DNA of 64,000 bases, from contig WNNJ02002921.1 of NCBI GenBank assembly GCA_012934845.2, positions 1 to 64,000 of the forward strand, read 5' to 3'. Positions within the stretch are counted from its first letter, which is position 1. Every line of letters starts with the position of its first letter. This document shows positions 11,651 through 40,745 of the stretch, piece by piece. Source of the stretch: Pomphorhynchus laevis. Its lineage: Eukaryota; Acanthocephala; Palaeacanthocephala; Echinorhynchida; Pomphorhynchidae. The notes under the pieces were generated by a model, which saw only the letters and a program-made list of their open reading frames with translations, was not told the DNA's origin and did no database searches. The translations under genes were made by a program, and so were the position numbers.

Positions 11651-12290
11651 TAGTCGAAATTATTTTATTATGAAAGTATTTCAAATATGTCTTGGTCACT
11701 TAATGTGACCACTTAAATACATCGTAATATAGTGTTTAGGTTTGAATGACGACCACAATTTTACACTTAAACAATTTTGCAACTGCAAAGTTATGAAATA
11801 TTAGAGACTATCCATTTTTTAACTATTTTATCGATGGCAATGTTTGATTTTGTGCTGTTTTCAAAATATAAATGTGAGTAAATCAAGTAAGTAATTGTGA
11901 AAGCGATATTGAAGTTATCTATCAATAATAATTTAGTCATTTATAAATTATTATATTTTATATTAATACTTTTATATTTAGTTTACGCATTATATAATTT
12001 TTATGTTTTATTTAAAAATTAAATAATTTTAATATTAAAATAGCAAATTATTTGCGTTAAAAAATTGAATTACATTTCACTAATTAGTAGTTAAATATAA
12101 GAAAACAATTTATTAAAAAACCGTATAATAAGAGCGTCCATGTATTTTTCGAGATAAGGTTTACTTATCTCGAAAAGTAAATAATTTACTAAATTATTTA
12201 CTGTTGATTCAAGTTAGCAATTACTTTACAACTAAAATGTTTACTAGAATCGTAAAATTTTTACGAATCAACAGCTCCATTAATTATCAA
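11651..12290. other. No gene seen; AT-rich
   Basis: Space between the FERM gene and the family 5 repeat. A 13-bp perfect hairpin (arms TTTTCGAGATAAG and its complement) lies near 12127-12160. Nothing else is recognisable. Confidence 0.6.
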
Positions 12291-12296
12291 AGTATA

Positions 12297-12790
12297 TTAA
12301 CAAAGTATATTATTTATTATCCATCCATAAAAATTTTCCTCTCTCGAGTTTAAATTTATTCTTTATATTATTGTGTATATTTTACTATTTATATATTTAA
12401 CTATTTTCTGTTTGATTTTATTTTTAGTAATTTAGTTTAAAATTTAAAATAAACGTCATGTTTATGAATTGACTAATAAATAACAGACGTTGTATCAGAA
12501 TAAGAATTAGAGGTCATCAGGAGGAACTGCTATGCTATCAGGTTTCGGCATCTAACTCCTCTACCCAACATAGCAGCGGGGCCGAATACATGCTAATGAT
12601 GTATTTCCTCTGAAATAACTATCTAGTATCTTATTCTAATGCAAAGTATATTATTTATTATCCATCAATAAAAATCTGCCACTTAAGAGTTTAAATTTAT
12701 TCTTTATATTATTGTGTTGATTTATATATTTTACTATTTTCTGCTTGATGTTATTTTTATAGTAACCTAGTTTAAAATATGTATCTATAA
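12297..12790 (-). repeat. Hammerhead family 5 repeat, ~341-bp unit
   Basis: The block starting CAAAGTATATTATTTATTA is at 12301 and again at 12642, giving a 341-bp unit with one and a half copies. A further copy at about 55940-58370 is split by the hAT transposon, and a degraded one is at 2395-2560. One hammerhead-like module is in the complete unit. Confidence 0.8.
12505..12576 (-). ncRNA. Hammerhead-like module, family 5 (cyclic permutation)
   Basis: On the - strand: stem III strand CUGCUAUG..GGGU, then GUA, predicted cleavage, stem I GAGGAG, a short linker, GAAA, stem III partner (ACCUGAU..CAUAGCAG, about 14 bp with a 3-nt bulge), stem I partner UUCCUC, then CUGAUGA. Strand order is cleavage, GAAA, CUGAUGA: the same cyclic order as families 1-4, started at a different point. 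Stem II is weak (only CUAA with UUAG, displaced from the core), so this copy may be inactive. Confidence 0.55.
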
Positions 12791-12799
12791 GAATTATTT

Positions 12800-13600
12800 A
12801 AATGATTTTGAAGAAAGCCAATATCAGATTTATATAATATAAGATTTGATATAATTTATATCAAGTTAAAATTTAAAATTAAAATTCATGATTTGGTGCA
12901 GCTAACGGAAAAAATTTTGCACAAAACGTTAGCTTTTAACTCGTTTTAACTTATTTATTAAAGTTTTTAATAAATTAATGATTAACTAAATTAAATAAAT
13001 TTATATTATTTTTTATATTACCATTTTTAAATTTATATTTGATGAATATAAATTTTCAATCAATTATTTAATAATCGCAATGAGACAATCCTCCAAAACA
13101 TAAGGTGTATGTGCCACCACATGTTACGATCAGTAAACAAATTTAACATCTTAATAACCTAATGTCGCTGTAAGCTATTCAACGCTATGCAGATAAACAT
13201 ACGCATCAATTCCACAAGATCATCGATAATGACAAAATCATGATTCTTGTGGATTTGAAAATATAACTGCTCTTTAGAAATGATAACATTTCTCTACAAG
13301 GCAAACAAAACTAATAGTTCTGGCCCACCTTTCATTCTGCAATAACAAAATCAGTTCTAGATAACATATGATTGTTCTGATTGAAATTACTAAATTTTAA
13401 GATATTCAAAATATCTAGTTTGTAATACAGTTTCTTTTCAGGCAGAATTTATTTTATTGGTTTCATTTAGTTTCCGATTTTCCGATTTGATTGCTTTATC
13501 TTTCCCAATTCCAATTAATAATGCCATGTTTTACTCAATATTTTACAAATATTGAGCCTCAAATATTTTAAAAAGATACCTTTAAGAAGTGTTTGTAAAT
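12800..13600. other. No gene seen; AT-rich
   Basis: Lies between the family 5 repeat and the 3' end of MCM7. No open frame or repeat that I can support. Confidence 0.55.
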
Positions 13601-13611
13601 TTGTTCTCAGT

Positions 13612-13617
13612 TTTATT
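13612..13617 (-). terminator. Likely poly(A) signal of MCM7
   Basis: AATAAA on the - strand, about 72 nt past the MCM7 stop codon. This is the first canonical signal downstream. Confidence 0.55.
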
Positions 13618-13688
13618 TGCCTTCAATTAACATCTAGTCATTTACAGTTAGATACATTAAATATGACCACATAGTTTCCTATATTTTA

Positions 13689-31841
<18,153 letters not shown>

Positions 31842-32740
31842 CTAAACATGATCAATTAATTTAAAATTTGTCCTTTCTAATTTTAGGGAAATTATAAAAG
31901 TATTGCAAAAGTATTTCATTTCCTAAATTACTAAGAATTTATAAATTAAATAATTGAGCACGTATCAATATATTTTATTTGATATATTAAGCCGCATTCA
32001 TTTTTATGAATGCGGCTGAATCAGCGCGGCCTTTATAACAGATGGGAATGTAATCACAAGTCAAACAAAAATTGTTCAACTATTACCGATTTCTCCGTTA
32101 TTCGTGATGTGTAATGAATAGCTAATGTTACATCATCAGGTATTCACAACTGTCCAAAAGCGTGAAAAATGATACACAAGTCGACAGATCCAATAAAAAA
32201 AGATTTTTAAAAGTCCCTGTTTAAAAATACAATAGATGATTAATTAAAATTTAAAAACGTAAACTGTTGAAATGTAAGATAAGTCCTATTATAGATCATT
32301 TTCATCGTAAATTTTTAAAATCAAAATAGTATACGAATATTTTTTAACAAATTGAATTTAATATTAATAATTCTTAATGGTCGATAATTAAAGTTTAATT
32401 TTAAAATTATACTGCCGAATTAACTGGTCATTTCCAATACAACAGTACAAAACTTTTACGTATTGATTAGCTAATTTAACTGATAATATTTGAAGCCATA
32501 TACTGTACTATGGCGAACAGATTTTAGCTTATGATACGTCCGAACATATGTGAAATAATTAGCAAAAACTTCTCTACGATACCCAGAAACTTCGTTTGTA
32601 CTTCATTTATTAGGGATAACGGCGATGCAGTGTACGCGAGCATATCCAATAGATAATTATTCGTAAACTCCTCTTTGGATAAAGGATATCATTTTTAGTG
32701 GCAGAAGAGAATCTCTTAAATAGATAAATTCGAGATTCTG
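31842..32740. other. Region expected to hold MCM7 exon 1; not found
   Basis: AT-rich, with a 12-bp palindrome at 31990-32017. No convincing start codon plus donor site with the needed phase was seen. The MCM7 promoter may be here or further right. Confidence 0.45.
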
Positions 32741-32749
32741 CTGACGAGA

Positions 32750-33600
32750 GTCAAAGAGTTGCATGATCTAGCCTCCAGGTTAAATATTCGTATTCGATTT
32801 CGAGCAGCTTTTCGTCCACAAGGTAATGGAATCATTGAACGTAATCACAGGACCATTATAACCAACAGCTGCTAAATGCAAATATGTTCCACTGGAAGCT
32901 GTTTTTGGTATGATTTATCGTTAAAGTCAAATACGGGAAATAGTAACAGTCCTTCACATGGAATCTACAATTATCTATGGCCACATCTTAACGTATTACC
33001 TAGATTTACAGAGGTCTCAGTAAAATGTGGATATGATATTGGTGAAATCGTATGGGTTAAACCTCCCAATGCTAGATGTACGACACGGTGGTTCAAGGTT
33101 ACAGTCACACAGATCATATCCGATATAACGGTTGCGGTCAATGGGATTCCACGTCACAAATCTGCCATCTGCCATATTGTCGAACCGAAGATAAGTGTTA
33201 AAAATGAAAATAAACGGAAACAACTTCGCGATTTAAACGACGACTCAAATACATGCGATTTGAGATCGTTAGATATGCCGGAATCAACGAATGTTAACGA
33301 AACTCTTCGTCGATCATAACGTAAGGCATGACGTCCTGTGTATTTGAACGATTATGATTGCACGATGTGAGGATCACAAAAGCAAGGTGCGATGTGACGA
33401 AAGTGTGCTTTTGTCTGCACATACCGTTTTGGACAGCGGTGATGGCTGAACAGAAATTTGCCGCCGCGTTATGAGCAGCGTACAATCAGCAAATTGTTGG
33501 TTTACCTGCATAAAAGATCGGTGTGTATTTTGTGTTGCACCGCAAATCGATATTTTTGTTAACTACGTTAAGATTAAGATAAAATAGTGAATTTTAATTT
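32750..33600 (+). mobile_element. LTR retrotransposon fossil (probably Ty3/gypsy), integrase end
   Basis: Holds the end of an integrase core and the C-terminal integrase region, followed by a typical short pol tail and perhaps the start of a downstream LTR. It is broken, with a few breaks in the part present; most of the element is missing. Probably old. Confidence 0.7.
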
Positions 33601-33929
33601 ATAGGAATGGGGTTTCAAAATTGCATGATCGGTGGATCAAAGAGCTCTATATCGACGGAGGATTTTGCTGGAAAAATGGTAGGAAATGCAAACAATTTGG
33701 GAGATCTTCTAAATGTTAATAACGTTTCTTTTATTACAGAGAATGTGGAGACACTTTCTCCCATCCCAAAGTTAAAAAGTTTTGCAATTATAAAGCTACT
33801 CAGGTCGATAGAAAGGCGGAATCTGTTTAACACTTTTCTTCGTCCATTTCGCTGACAAATATTCAAATAGAGTTTTATTTAACTCAACTAAATTTTACGA
33901 GACCGAAATCAATATATCCTTTTCAACAT

Positions 33930-34900
33930 CTGACATTCTAAAAAGCTATACAAACTTTTAAGAGTCAGTTCTACCCTATTACGGGTGTGCCTCAAAAATC
34001 CCCACTTTCTCCCATCTTATTTCTTGCTGCATCCATTAATCTATTCAAAATATTTAAACGCGAACAACGTCTTGTGGTGTTTGCTGATGACACCACAGCC
34101 CTGTTCTCTGCACACAGGTGCAAAGACGTAGTTTCTGACATCATCCGTTTCTTTTTAAGATTAAAAGACCAGTTACCCATATCCAATCTTATTTTAAACT
34201 CCGCTAAATATGTTGCAGGAAAGTCTTTCATGGCTCCCCTGCAACTAAGAAAAAACTTAAGAGACTAACACTCTCTGCGCTCTCATCCATATTTGCCTAT
34301 GAACCACTTCCCATCTTTACAAGTAGAGTAAAATACCTGGGGTTCACCGTTACGGTGAACTGGTCGGCAATAGCTAACCTGGATAGATTCAAACGTGTCC
34401 TGAAGAAAGCTAGGTGGGCCCTAAAACGGGCTCAACATCTGTCATTGAAAGGGAAAACCCAAGTGCGCCTCTGGGGCACTTGGGCTATCTCGGGATTAGT
34501 CTTCTTTTCGAGAGGAAGTCCGTCAGAGCAAAGGCTAAATTTCTTAAGCTCCTCGTTTCTCGTTTACCCAACACAGTCCGTCTCGGTTGGATTCTTCGGG
34601 GACGGGGGGTGAAATACCCCGCATGGTTCAGTCGGGAGACGGCGTGTTGGATCAATTGGTGGGCTCAGATCCCCCGGACCTGAGGCCGTAAATAGAAGAA
34701 TAAAGAAGACGACTGTGGCTAATCTAAAGCTGGCTGGTTTGCCATTTTTGGCATTTTTGACTTGTTTGTTTTGTCTGTGATGTCTTCATTTAACAATTTG
34801 TTAGTAAAAGAAAACCTTTATTTATTTATTTGTTTTGTGTTGTGGCTTTTTCTTCTAGAACGAAAAACATACGTGTTACATTTTTTGCGCTCCTGTTTGA
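33930..34900 (+). mobile_element. LINE fragment with reverse transcriptase end
   Basis: GVPQKSPLSPILF and VVFADDTTALF are RT motifs (the FADD active site); downstream KYLGFTVTVNWS and KKARWALKRAQHLSLKGKTQ are shared with the - strand copy at 53647-54335. Several frameshifts (the FADD frame, the YLGFTV frame and the 3' frames differ). The 3' end has a GGGGGGTGAAA block and an A/T-rich tail near 34800-34900. It is 5'-truncated. Non-LTR class is clear; clade is not. Confidence 0.75.
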
Positions 34901-34949
34901 ATTTACATAATCTTACTCGATGTATAAAGACTCGGAATGGTTGATTCAC

Positions 34950-35667
34950 ACCACTCACAGTGGTTTATCCAATAAGTGTTTAAATTTATACAAGTAGCCT
35001 TATTCTTAATAAAACCAATAGTGATGATAGAAAATGTATATATCAAGATATGAACATTAAATTAACAACAATTAAAACTACTTTTGATTTCAATAGTAAG
35101 GATGATGTATTTAACTTTACAAGAAACATATTTTTGCATCAGCATTCATATAAAATATAAATAACTATAAAATATAACTATAAAATATAATAACCATAAA
35201 TAACTATAAAATATAATATATTTTAAAATATAAAATATTTTGTATTATATTAAAATATAATACATTGAATAATGAAATTTAAACAATTGTTATAATATGT
35301 AACAAGAAACATACTTCTGCATAATGTGTTCCAATGAAAGGAACACATTGTTGTAAAAACTAAATCCAAATTACATAAAGATATGAAATATATGTTTCGA
35401 TATATTGATGATATATGTGTATTTAATTCTAGCAATTTTTATTCAATTAGTGAACAAATTTATCCAGGTAGCCTCATTCTTAATAAAACCAATATTGATG
35501 ATAAAGAAGGGATATATCTAGATATGAACATTAAATTAACATCAATTAAAACTACTTTTAATTTATATCGTAAAGATGACATATTTAAATTTACAAGAAA
35601 CATATTTTTGCATGAGCATTCATGCATACCATATAATATAAAATATAATAAGAACAAATATGTTTAG
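34950..35667 (+). mobile_element. Penelope-like element fragments
   Basis: The piece 35383-35667 reads MFRYIDDICVFNSSNFYS then YPGSLILNKTNIDDKEGIYL and TRNIFLHEHSCIP, the region after the YIDD site. The stretch 34960-35160 repeats 35455-35640 with decay, so two copies of this part lie side by side. Continues, in protein order, what ends at 16264 in the MCM7 intron. Confidence 0.72.
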
Positions 35668-36555
35668 ATAAATAGAATGTGTTCAAATATTCATTCCGGC
35701 TTTTTGGGCTTATCACACAATTTTTGGTTGGATATGTCGTAGCATAAGTTTACAAAATACATGAAATCCATTTAGAGCATTCGGGTATCCGTTTGGATCA
35801 GTCGAACGATTTAATCACGAATCGTTTATGTATGTTAAATCAGTCACCAATCGATGCATGCATGATGTGAGTATATGCCATTATATCATTAAAGATTTTT
35901 ATTTACCCTTTATTATGTAAAGACAATGATCTTAACATATTAACTTCATTTATGTGCAATTGTATTATAATAAATATGTTGAGAAAAAACACACGCATAT
36001 GACCATGCGTGCGTTTAAAACGACTTGATCACGGATGCAGGTTAACGATTTCGTCGTATCACACTCACACCATACGAAAACGCTTAACATAGTTATGAAA
36101 ACACGCCTTTTTGAAAGGGATTTACCTTCACTGGCAAATCCATTCTTTTCTGAATCATTTATTACTGCATACTAAGGGATTATCCATTAAAAATACAAAT
36201 TGTGGTTACACATTTGTCCATTTAATGTGCGATTGAACAACTAAGACTGTCGAAAGTTAACACGTGCAACATTCACTTGAATGATTGGTAAAATACCACG
36301 TAAAGGTTTCACCATACAATTAATTAAATATGATTCAAAGTTATTAGCATTTCTAACTTAATATCCAGATAAAATAATAATTCAAATGCAACATACCTGC
36401 GTCTGCGTCATAATCACGAATTTCTAAATTCATTGCTGTTTTACAGTATCTGGAAATTTGTTACAGTATATTTGTTTAATATATTACATGATCTATCAAT
36501 ATTATTATTGATACAGAGATTTAGCCAAAATGGCGGTTTTATCCGCTCATAAAAT
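35668..36555. other. No gene seen
   Basis: Mixed sequence, somewhat less AT-rich than the introns. Probably decayed repeat, but I cannot name it. Confidence 0.45.
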
Positions 36556-36559
36556 TGTA

Positions 36560-37050
36560 CAGTTCAAATTAATACAAATTTCAAGAAATGCGTAGGCAGT
36601 TCTCGTTCATAATATAAAATTGTTGAATTGCGGACTTAAATAGCTTTAGATTGAATCTCACTTCATCGCCTGGAAGACAATTCCATGATCTATTTCCGCT
36701 ATGTGATATTATGGTAAGGCTCGAGTAATGATCATGTGATAATTTTAGTGTTATGGAATAAACCATGTGAGACGCTCTGTCGTTTAACGTAATATATTTA
36801 CAGAGGGGTACCCCTCATGGTTTCTGATCATGTACCACATTACTATCATATCTAATAAAACAGTCTTGCGCGGATACTATTTAGATTAAGAATTGACAAC
36901 TTATCCCAATAATCCCGTCGATACTATTTCAGACACAATTCGCCATCTCGCAGAAACTTCTCTAAATCATCGATTTATCTTTTGGTCATAGGAACAATAA
37001 CTGAATACCGTATTCAATATGTGGCCTGACAAATGCGTCACATAAATACC
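36560..37050 (-). mobile_element. LINE 3'-end fragment
   Basis: On the - strand AFVRPHIEYG (end of an RT domain) near 37030 is followed by decayed sequence and SGNRSWNCLPGDEVRFNLKLFKSAI at 36766-36581, the C-terminal pattern of CR1-type LINEs. Frame changes and stops throughout. Confidence 0.65.
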
Positions 37051-37514
37051 CATTATATATTATACTTTAATATATTATATTTAATACATAAAAGATACTA
37101 TTATAATCTATATATTATATTCTATATTATTTTATATTATTAATATCACAACAGCGTAAAAAACAAAGCTTAATTGGCTGGTTCACTGGAAAATAATTAA
37201 AATAAAATCTTCATAAATAAGGAAAAGTAGAACTCTCATAGCGTTCTTTATTAGTAAATTCTTTTTAAAATCGGCTAAGCTTTTACAGTAAACTGTTGTT
37301 TCTATAAGCTTATTCCATAATCCGACGAATCGACGATCAGATTAAACAACCTTGATTTCCTTACCCTATCTCTTCACAGGGTTAGGCAATAACCTCGAAG
37401 CACATCCTATGGAAAAAATTAATTTATTTTTACGTAGCAAATGCGTGGCTCACGCTTACATGACCAAGAAGAATGGGACCGAACAATGGTAGTCTTTTGA
37501 TTAAAAGACTACCA

Positions 37515-37790
37515 GGCCAAAAGTATTAACATTTTCTTACTATCCCGTATCTAGCAATTTGAGTACTGGAATATTACCAAAAACTTAAAGTTGTAAAGAA
37601 ATCAGGTCTACTTTTTCATGTCATTGCTTCAGAAAAGGTGACCAAAATCTATTATCAAAAACAAGATCATCTCGTATATCCATATTAGAACAGGTTGGCT
37701 TTGTTTATATGTAAAGATACTCAGACTGAAATACGTGTTACATTGGTCAGTCAGGTCGCGCTTTAGAAACGAGAATAAGCGAGTGTAGAA
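37515..37790 (+). mobile_element. Penelope-like GIY-YIG endonuclease fragment
   Basis: CYIGQSGRALETRISECRK (37736-37792) fits the GIY-YIG nuclease of Penelope-like elements (YIGxTGR..xxRxxEH). LKVVKKSGLLFHV upstream fits the linker region. Stops and frame changes are present. It is cut at about 37790 by a LINE fragment. Confidence 0.62.
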
Positions 37791-38090
37791 AGGTTTTACT
37801 CGTCCCACCTCTTTATCGCTGCGTTCCCGTCATTCCCTCTTACTCTACGTTCCCAATTAATCTAACAACTACGGTCTCAGATCCTTCTTCGTCGCCGCTC
37901 CACTCGCCTGGAATCAGCTCCCACTTGACTTCCGCCGCGCTCCATCCTTTAATGAATTCAAAAGCCGCCTCCGTACCCACCACCTCGACGCATGATTTAG
38001 ATTTTTGTTTTTTTTTGTTGTTGCTATGGTCACGTAAGCATGCGCTGGACGCATTTGTCACGTAAAAATAAATCTTTTTTGAAGAGGAAT
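37790..38090 (+). mobile_element. LINE 3' fragment, same family as 51090-52460
   Basis: The block GGTCTCAGATCCTTC..CGCCGCTCCACTCGCCTGG, and the tail ending CGCATTTGTCACGTAAAAATAA, match the 3' end of the - strand LINE at 51090-52460. Inserted at the end of the GIY-YIG fragment. Confidence 0.65.
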
Positions 38091-38490
38091 TGGAAAGTCT
38101 ACTATCACAAACCATTCCCTTTGCACTGGTCACGTAATTGTGTTTGATGATGTTACAATGCTATATCAAGAAAGACGATATGGAAATCGCTTGAGATGCG
38201 AGGCTGTTGAAGCCTACTCTCAATCATCAGAATGTATTCAGATCATCGACTATTCAATTAAAATAATTCTACCAAATAAATATATCTAATTTGGTGTGGT
38301 ATTGAATTTTTCTTGTTTGACGTTGTTTTGTTGCACATTCCTATTTTTTCTTTATACAATAGATGTACTTGAAAGTTTCTGCAAATGGTAGGCCAAATAT
38401 TAAAAGAATTAATTATTTTCGTTTTAATGTTGGATAGAACCTTTTCTCTTAATTTATTCGAATAGTCTATTTTAACATAAACAGATCAAA
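38090..38490. other. No gene seen
   Basis: About 400 bp between two LINE fragments. It could include the far end of the Penelope-like element, but I see no motif to support it. Confidence 0.4.
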
Positions 38491-40745
38491 TATCGTTCTA
38501 AAATTTCTGAAGCTGAATATTTTGACTATTCCGTTACATATAACCGCAATTCCAATCGTTTTGTTATATTATTAATACAGGTCATAGCCATAAGGCTGTT
38601 TTGACCGCTTACATGAAAAACAAATAAATACAAGAAAAAAATTAAAACAAATCGTTCAGTATATATATCAGAATCATGGGTACTGCAGCAACCACCATTC
38701 GTTCTCATTTCGAATCCAGTTCTTTATATTGGATTTAAATTCATTGATTGAATGCACCGCAACGACATCAACTGGAATACGATTCCAAATATTCACCGCT
38801 CGATGAGACAGTCGGAAATGACGAGGGTATTTTCCGTGCTCATGTACTACTAGTACTTTCGAGTGCCCTCTACGTCCATCCCGTTCATTGACTTCAACTC
38901 TAATTGCTGGAAAATTTTCATCTTTATTAACTAGTCGATACATAGCTAGAAGGTCGAAAAGAAGGAACCTTTCACGCACTGTCGGCATATTCAAACTTTT
39001 TATTCGTGCCTCATAGGGAAGATATCGTACCTGAGGACAATTTCGTAAATTGTCGAAGTATGCGCTCTAATTGATCAAGTTCTGTACGCGTACACGGAAA
39101 GACTACTGGCGACACATATTCTAATATCGGTCTTATAAGAGCATTATATAAACGCACAACTCAAACGGGAGATAAATCTTTAAAGCAATTTTTGATAATA
39201 TAGGTCATTCTTCTTGCTGCGTTACAAATCCTATCAGTGTTAGCACGTGTTTTCAGATTGTTTTGAACAATTATACCAAGATCCAGAATGGAACTGCGTG
39301 GAAACAACAAACTCATCGCCAATAAAATATTCTTGACTCCCATTGCTATGACCTAATCTCATATGTGCACATTTTTTAATATTCAATGAAATTCCAGTGT
39401 TTAAAGACCATCGATAAACAATGTTTAGGATATTTTGAAAGTTATTTCAATCCTTGTTGGTTTTAATCAATTTCCATACCTTTACATCGTCGGCAAAAGC
39501 TAAAACACTACAATCCTCAATTAAATCTAGTAGCTGATTTATAAATATGTTAAACAACAAGGGTCCTAAGACTGATCCCTGTGGTACTCCTTAGGTGATA
39601 GGACGATAAGACGATAGGCATTGACCTACACGAACAGCAAAGGATCTATCTTTAAGAAAATCTTGAATCCAGCTTATAATGGAGCGATTGACTTTATAAG
39701 ACTCAAGGGTGGAAATTAGCATTTTGTGGGGCAGCCTATCAAAAGCCCTACTAAAGTCAAGAAATATTACGTTGATACAGTACCCGTTAGCAACATGTCC
39801 AACCCAATCTTCGCGAGCATGTAATAAGTTTGTAAGACATGAACGCCGAGGGCGAAATCCATGCTGTGCATTATTGAGAATTCTCAGCGAACTCAAATGA
39901 TCATATATGCGTCTGTTTAGTATGCACTCAATCACTTTGCATACAACACTAGTTAGACTTATTGCCCTATAGTTATTCGGATCATCTTTTTCACCATTTT
40001 TATAAATTGGTACTATAATCGCTTTTTTTCAGGCAGCAGATAACTTCGAGATGTGCAAGCTCAGCTCAAATATGGAGGCTAATGGCTCAGCCAGAACAGG
40101 AGCAAGTAACTTAAGAAGTTGGGGGAAATATCATCGGGACCTGCCGCTGATGATCTAGATAACCTAGCCAATTCAACAGAAACCTCATGTGCTGTTATCG
40201 TTAAAACTGGAGAACCAATTTCTACCTGTTGTGATGCTGTATCTCCACATATGCTAGAGAAAGCATCTGCAGTCAGCTCAAAAGCGGATGCAAACAATTC
40301 TGCCATGCTGTCTGGCGATGTCAATCGAGTGTTACCGTCTCTTAAAGATGAAATAGCTGGTAGCAGAGCTCTGGATCCTTTCACATAAGCCCAAAATTTT
40401 TTTGGTTCTGTATCAATTTGTAAAGCTAATTGATCTTCAAAACTTTGCCTTTTTGTAATCTTAAGGCGATTGACGAAATTTCGGAACATTGTATACCGCT
40501 TTTTAAAATTATTCTGATGACGGCTTAGTTCAAATAGACGATTCCTATGTTTGAGAGCATATCGCAATTCAGTGTCAAACCAGAGGGTATTTAGCTTTAC
40601 TTTTTGGTACTCTACGGAGTGGTGCAAACTTATCTGCAAGAGCTACTAAACCTGATTCAATAACATGCCACCTTACCTCAATGTCTTCACTAGCACAGCT
40701 GAATGATGTTCTTAGTGCCGCCTATAAAAGTTGTCTAATATTGTG
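38490..40745 (-). mobile_element. CR1-type LINE, 5'-truncated
   Basis: - strand, 5' to 3': 40639-40079 (pre-RT region, KKFWAYVKGSRALLPAIS and AAGPDDISPNFLSYLL); 39935-39591 (ILNNAQHGFRPRRSCLTNLL, VIFLDFSRAFDRLPHKML); RT end and 39343-39161; 38994-38674 (C terminus, RERFLLFDLLAMYRLVN and NIWNRIPVDVV). The 3' end has ATTAATAATATAAC. At least four frameshifts or stops. The 5' truncation abuts the 3' end of the next LINE. Confidence 0.85.

Noticed and set aside
33607-33866. Overlapping open frames on both strands near 33.6-33.87 kb
   Set aside because: No family motif and no partner copy elsewhere in the window; probably decayed element sequence.
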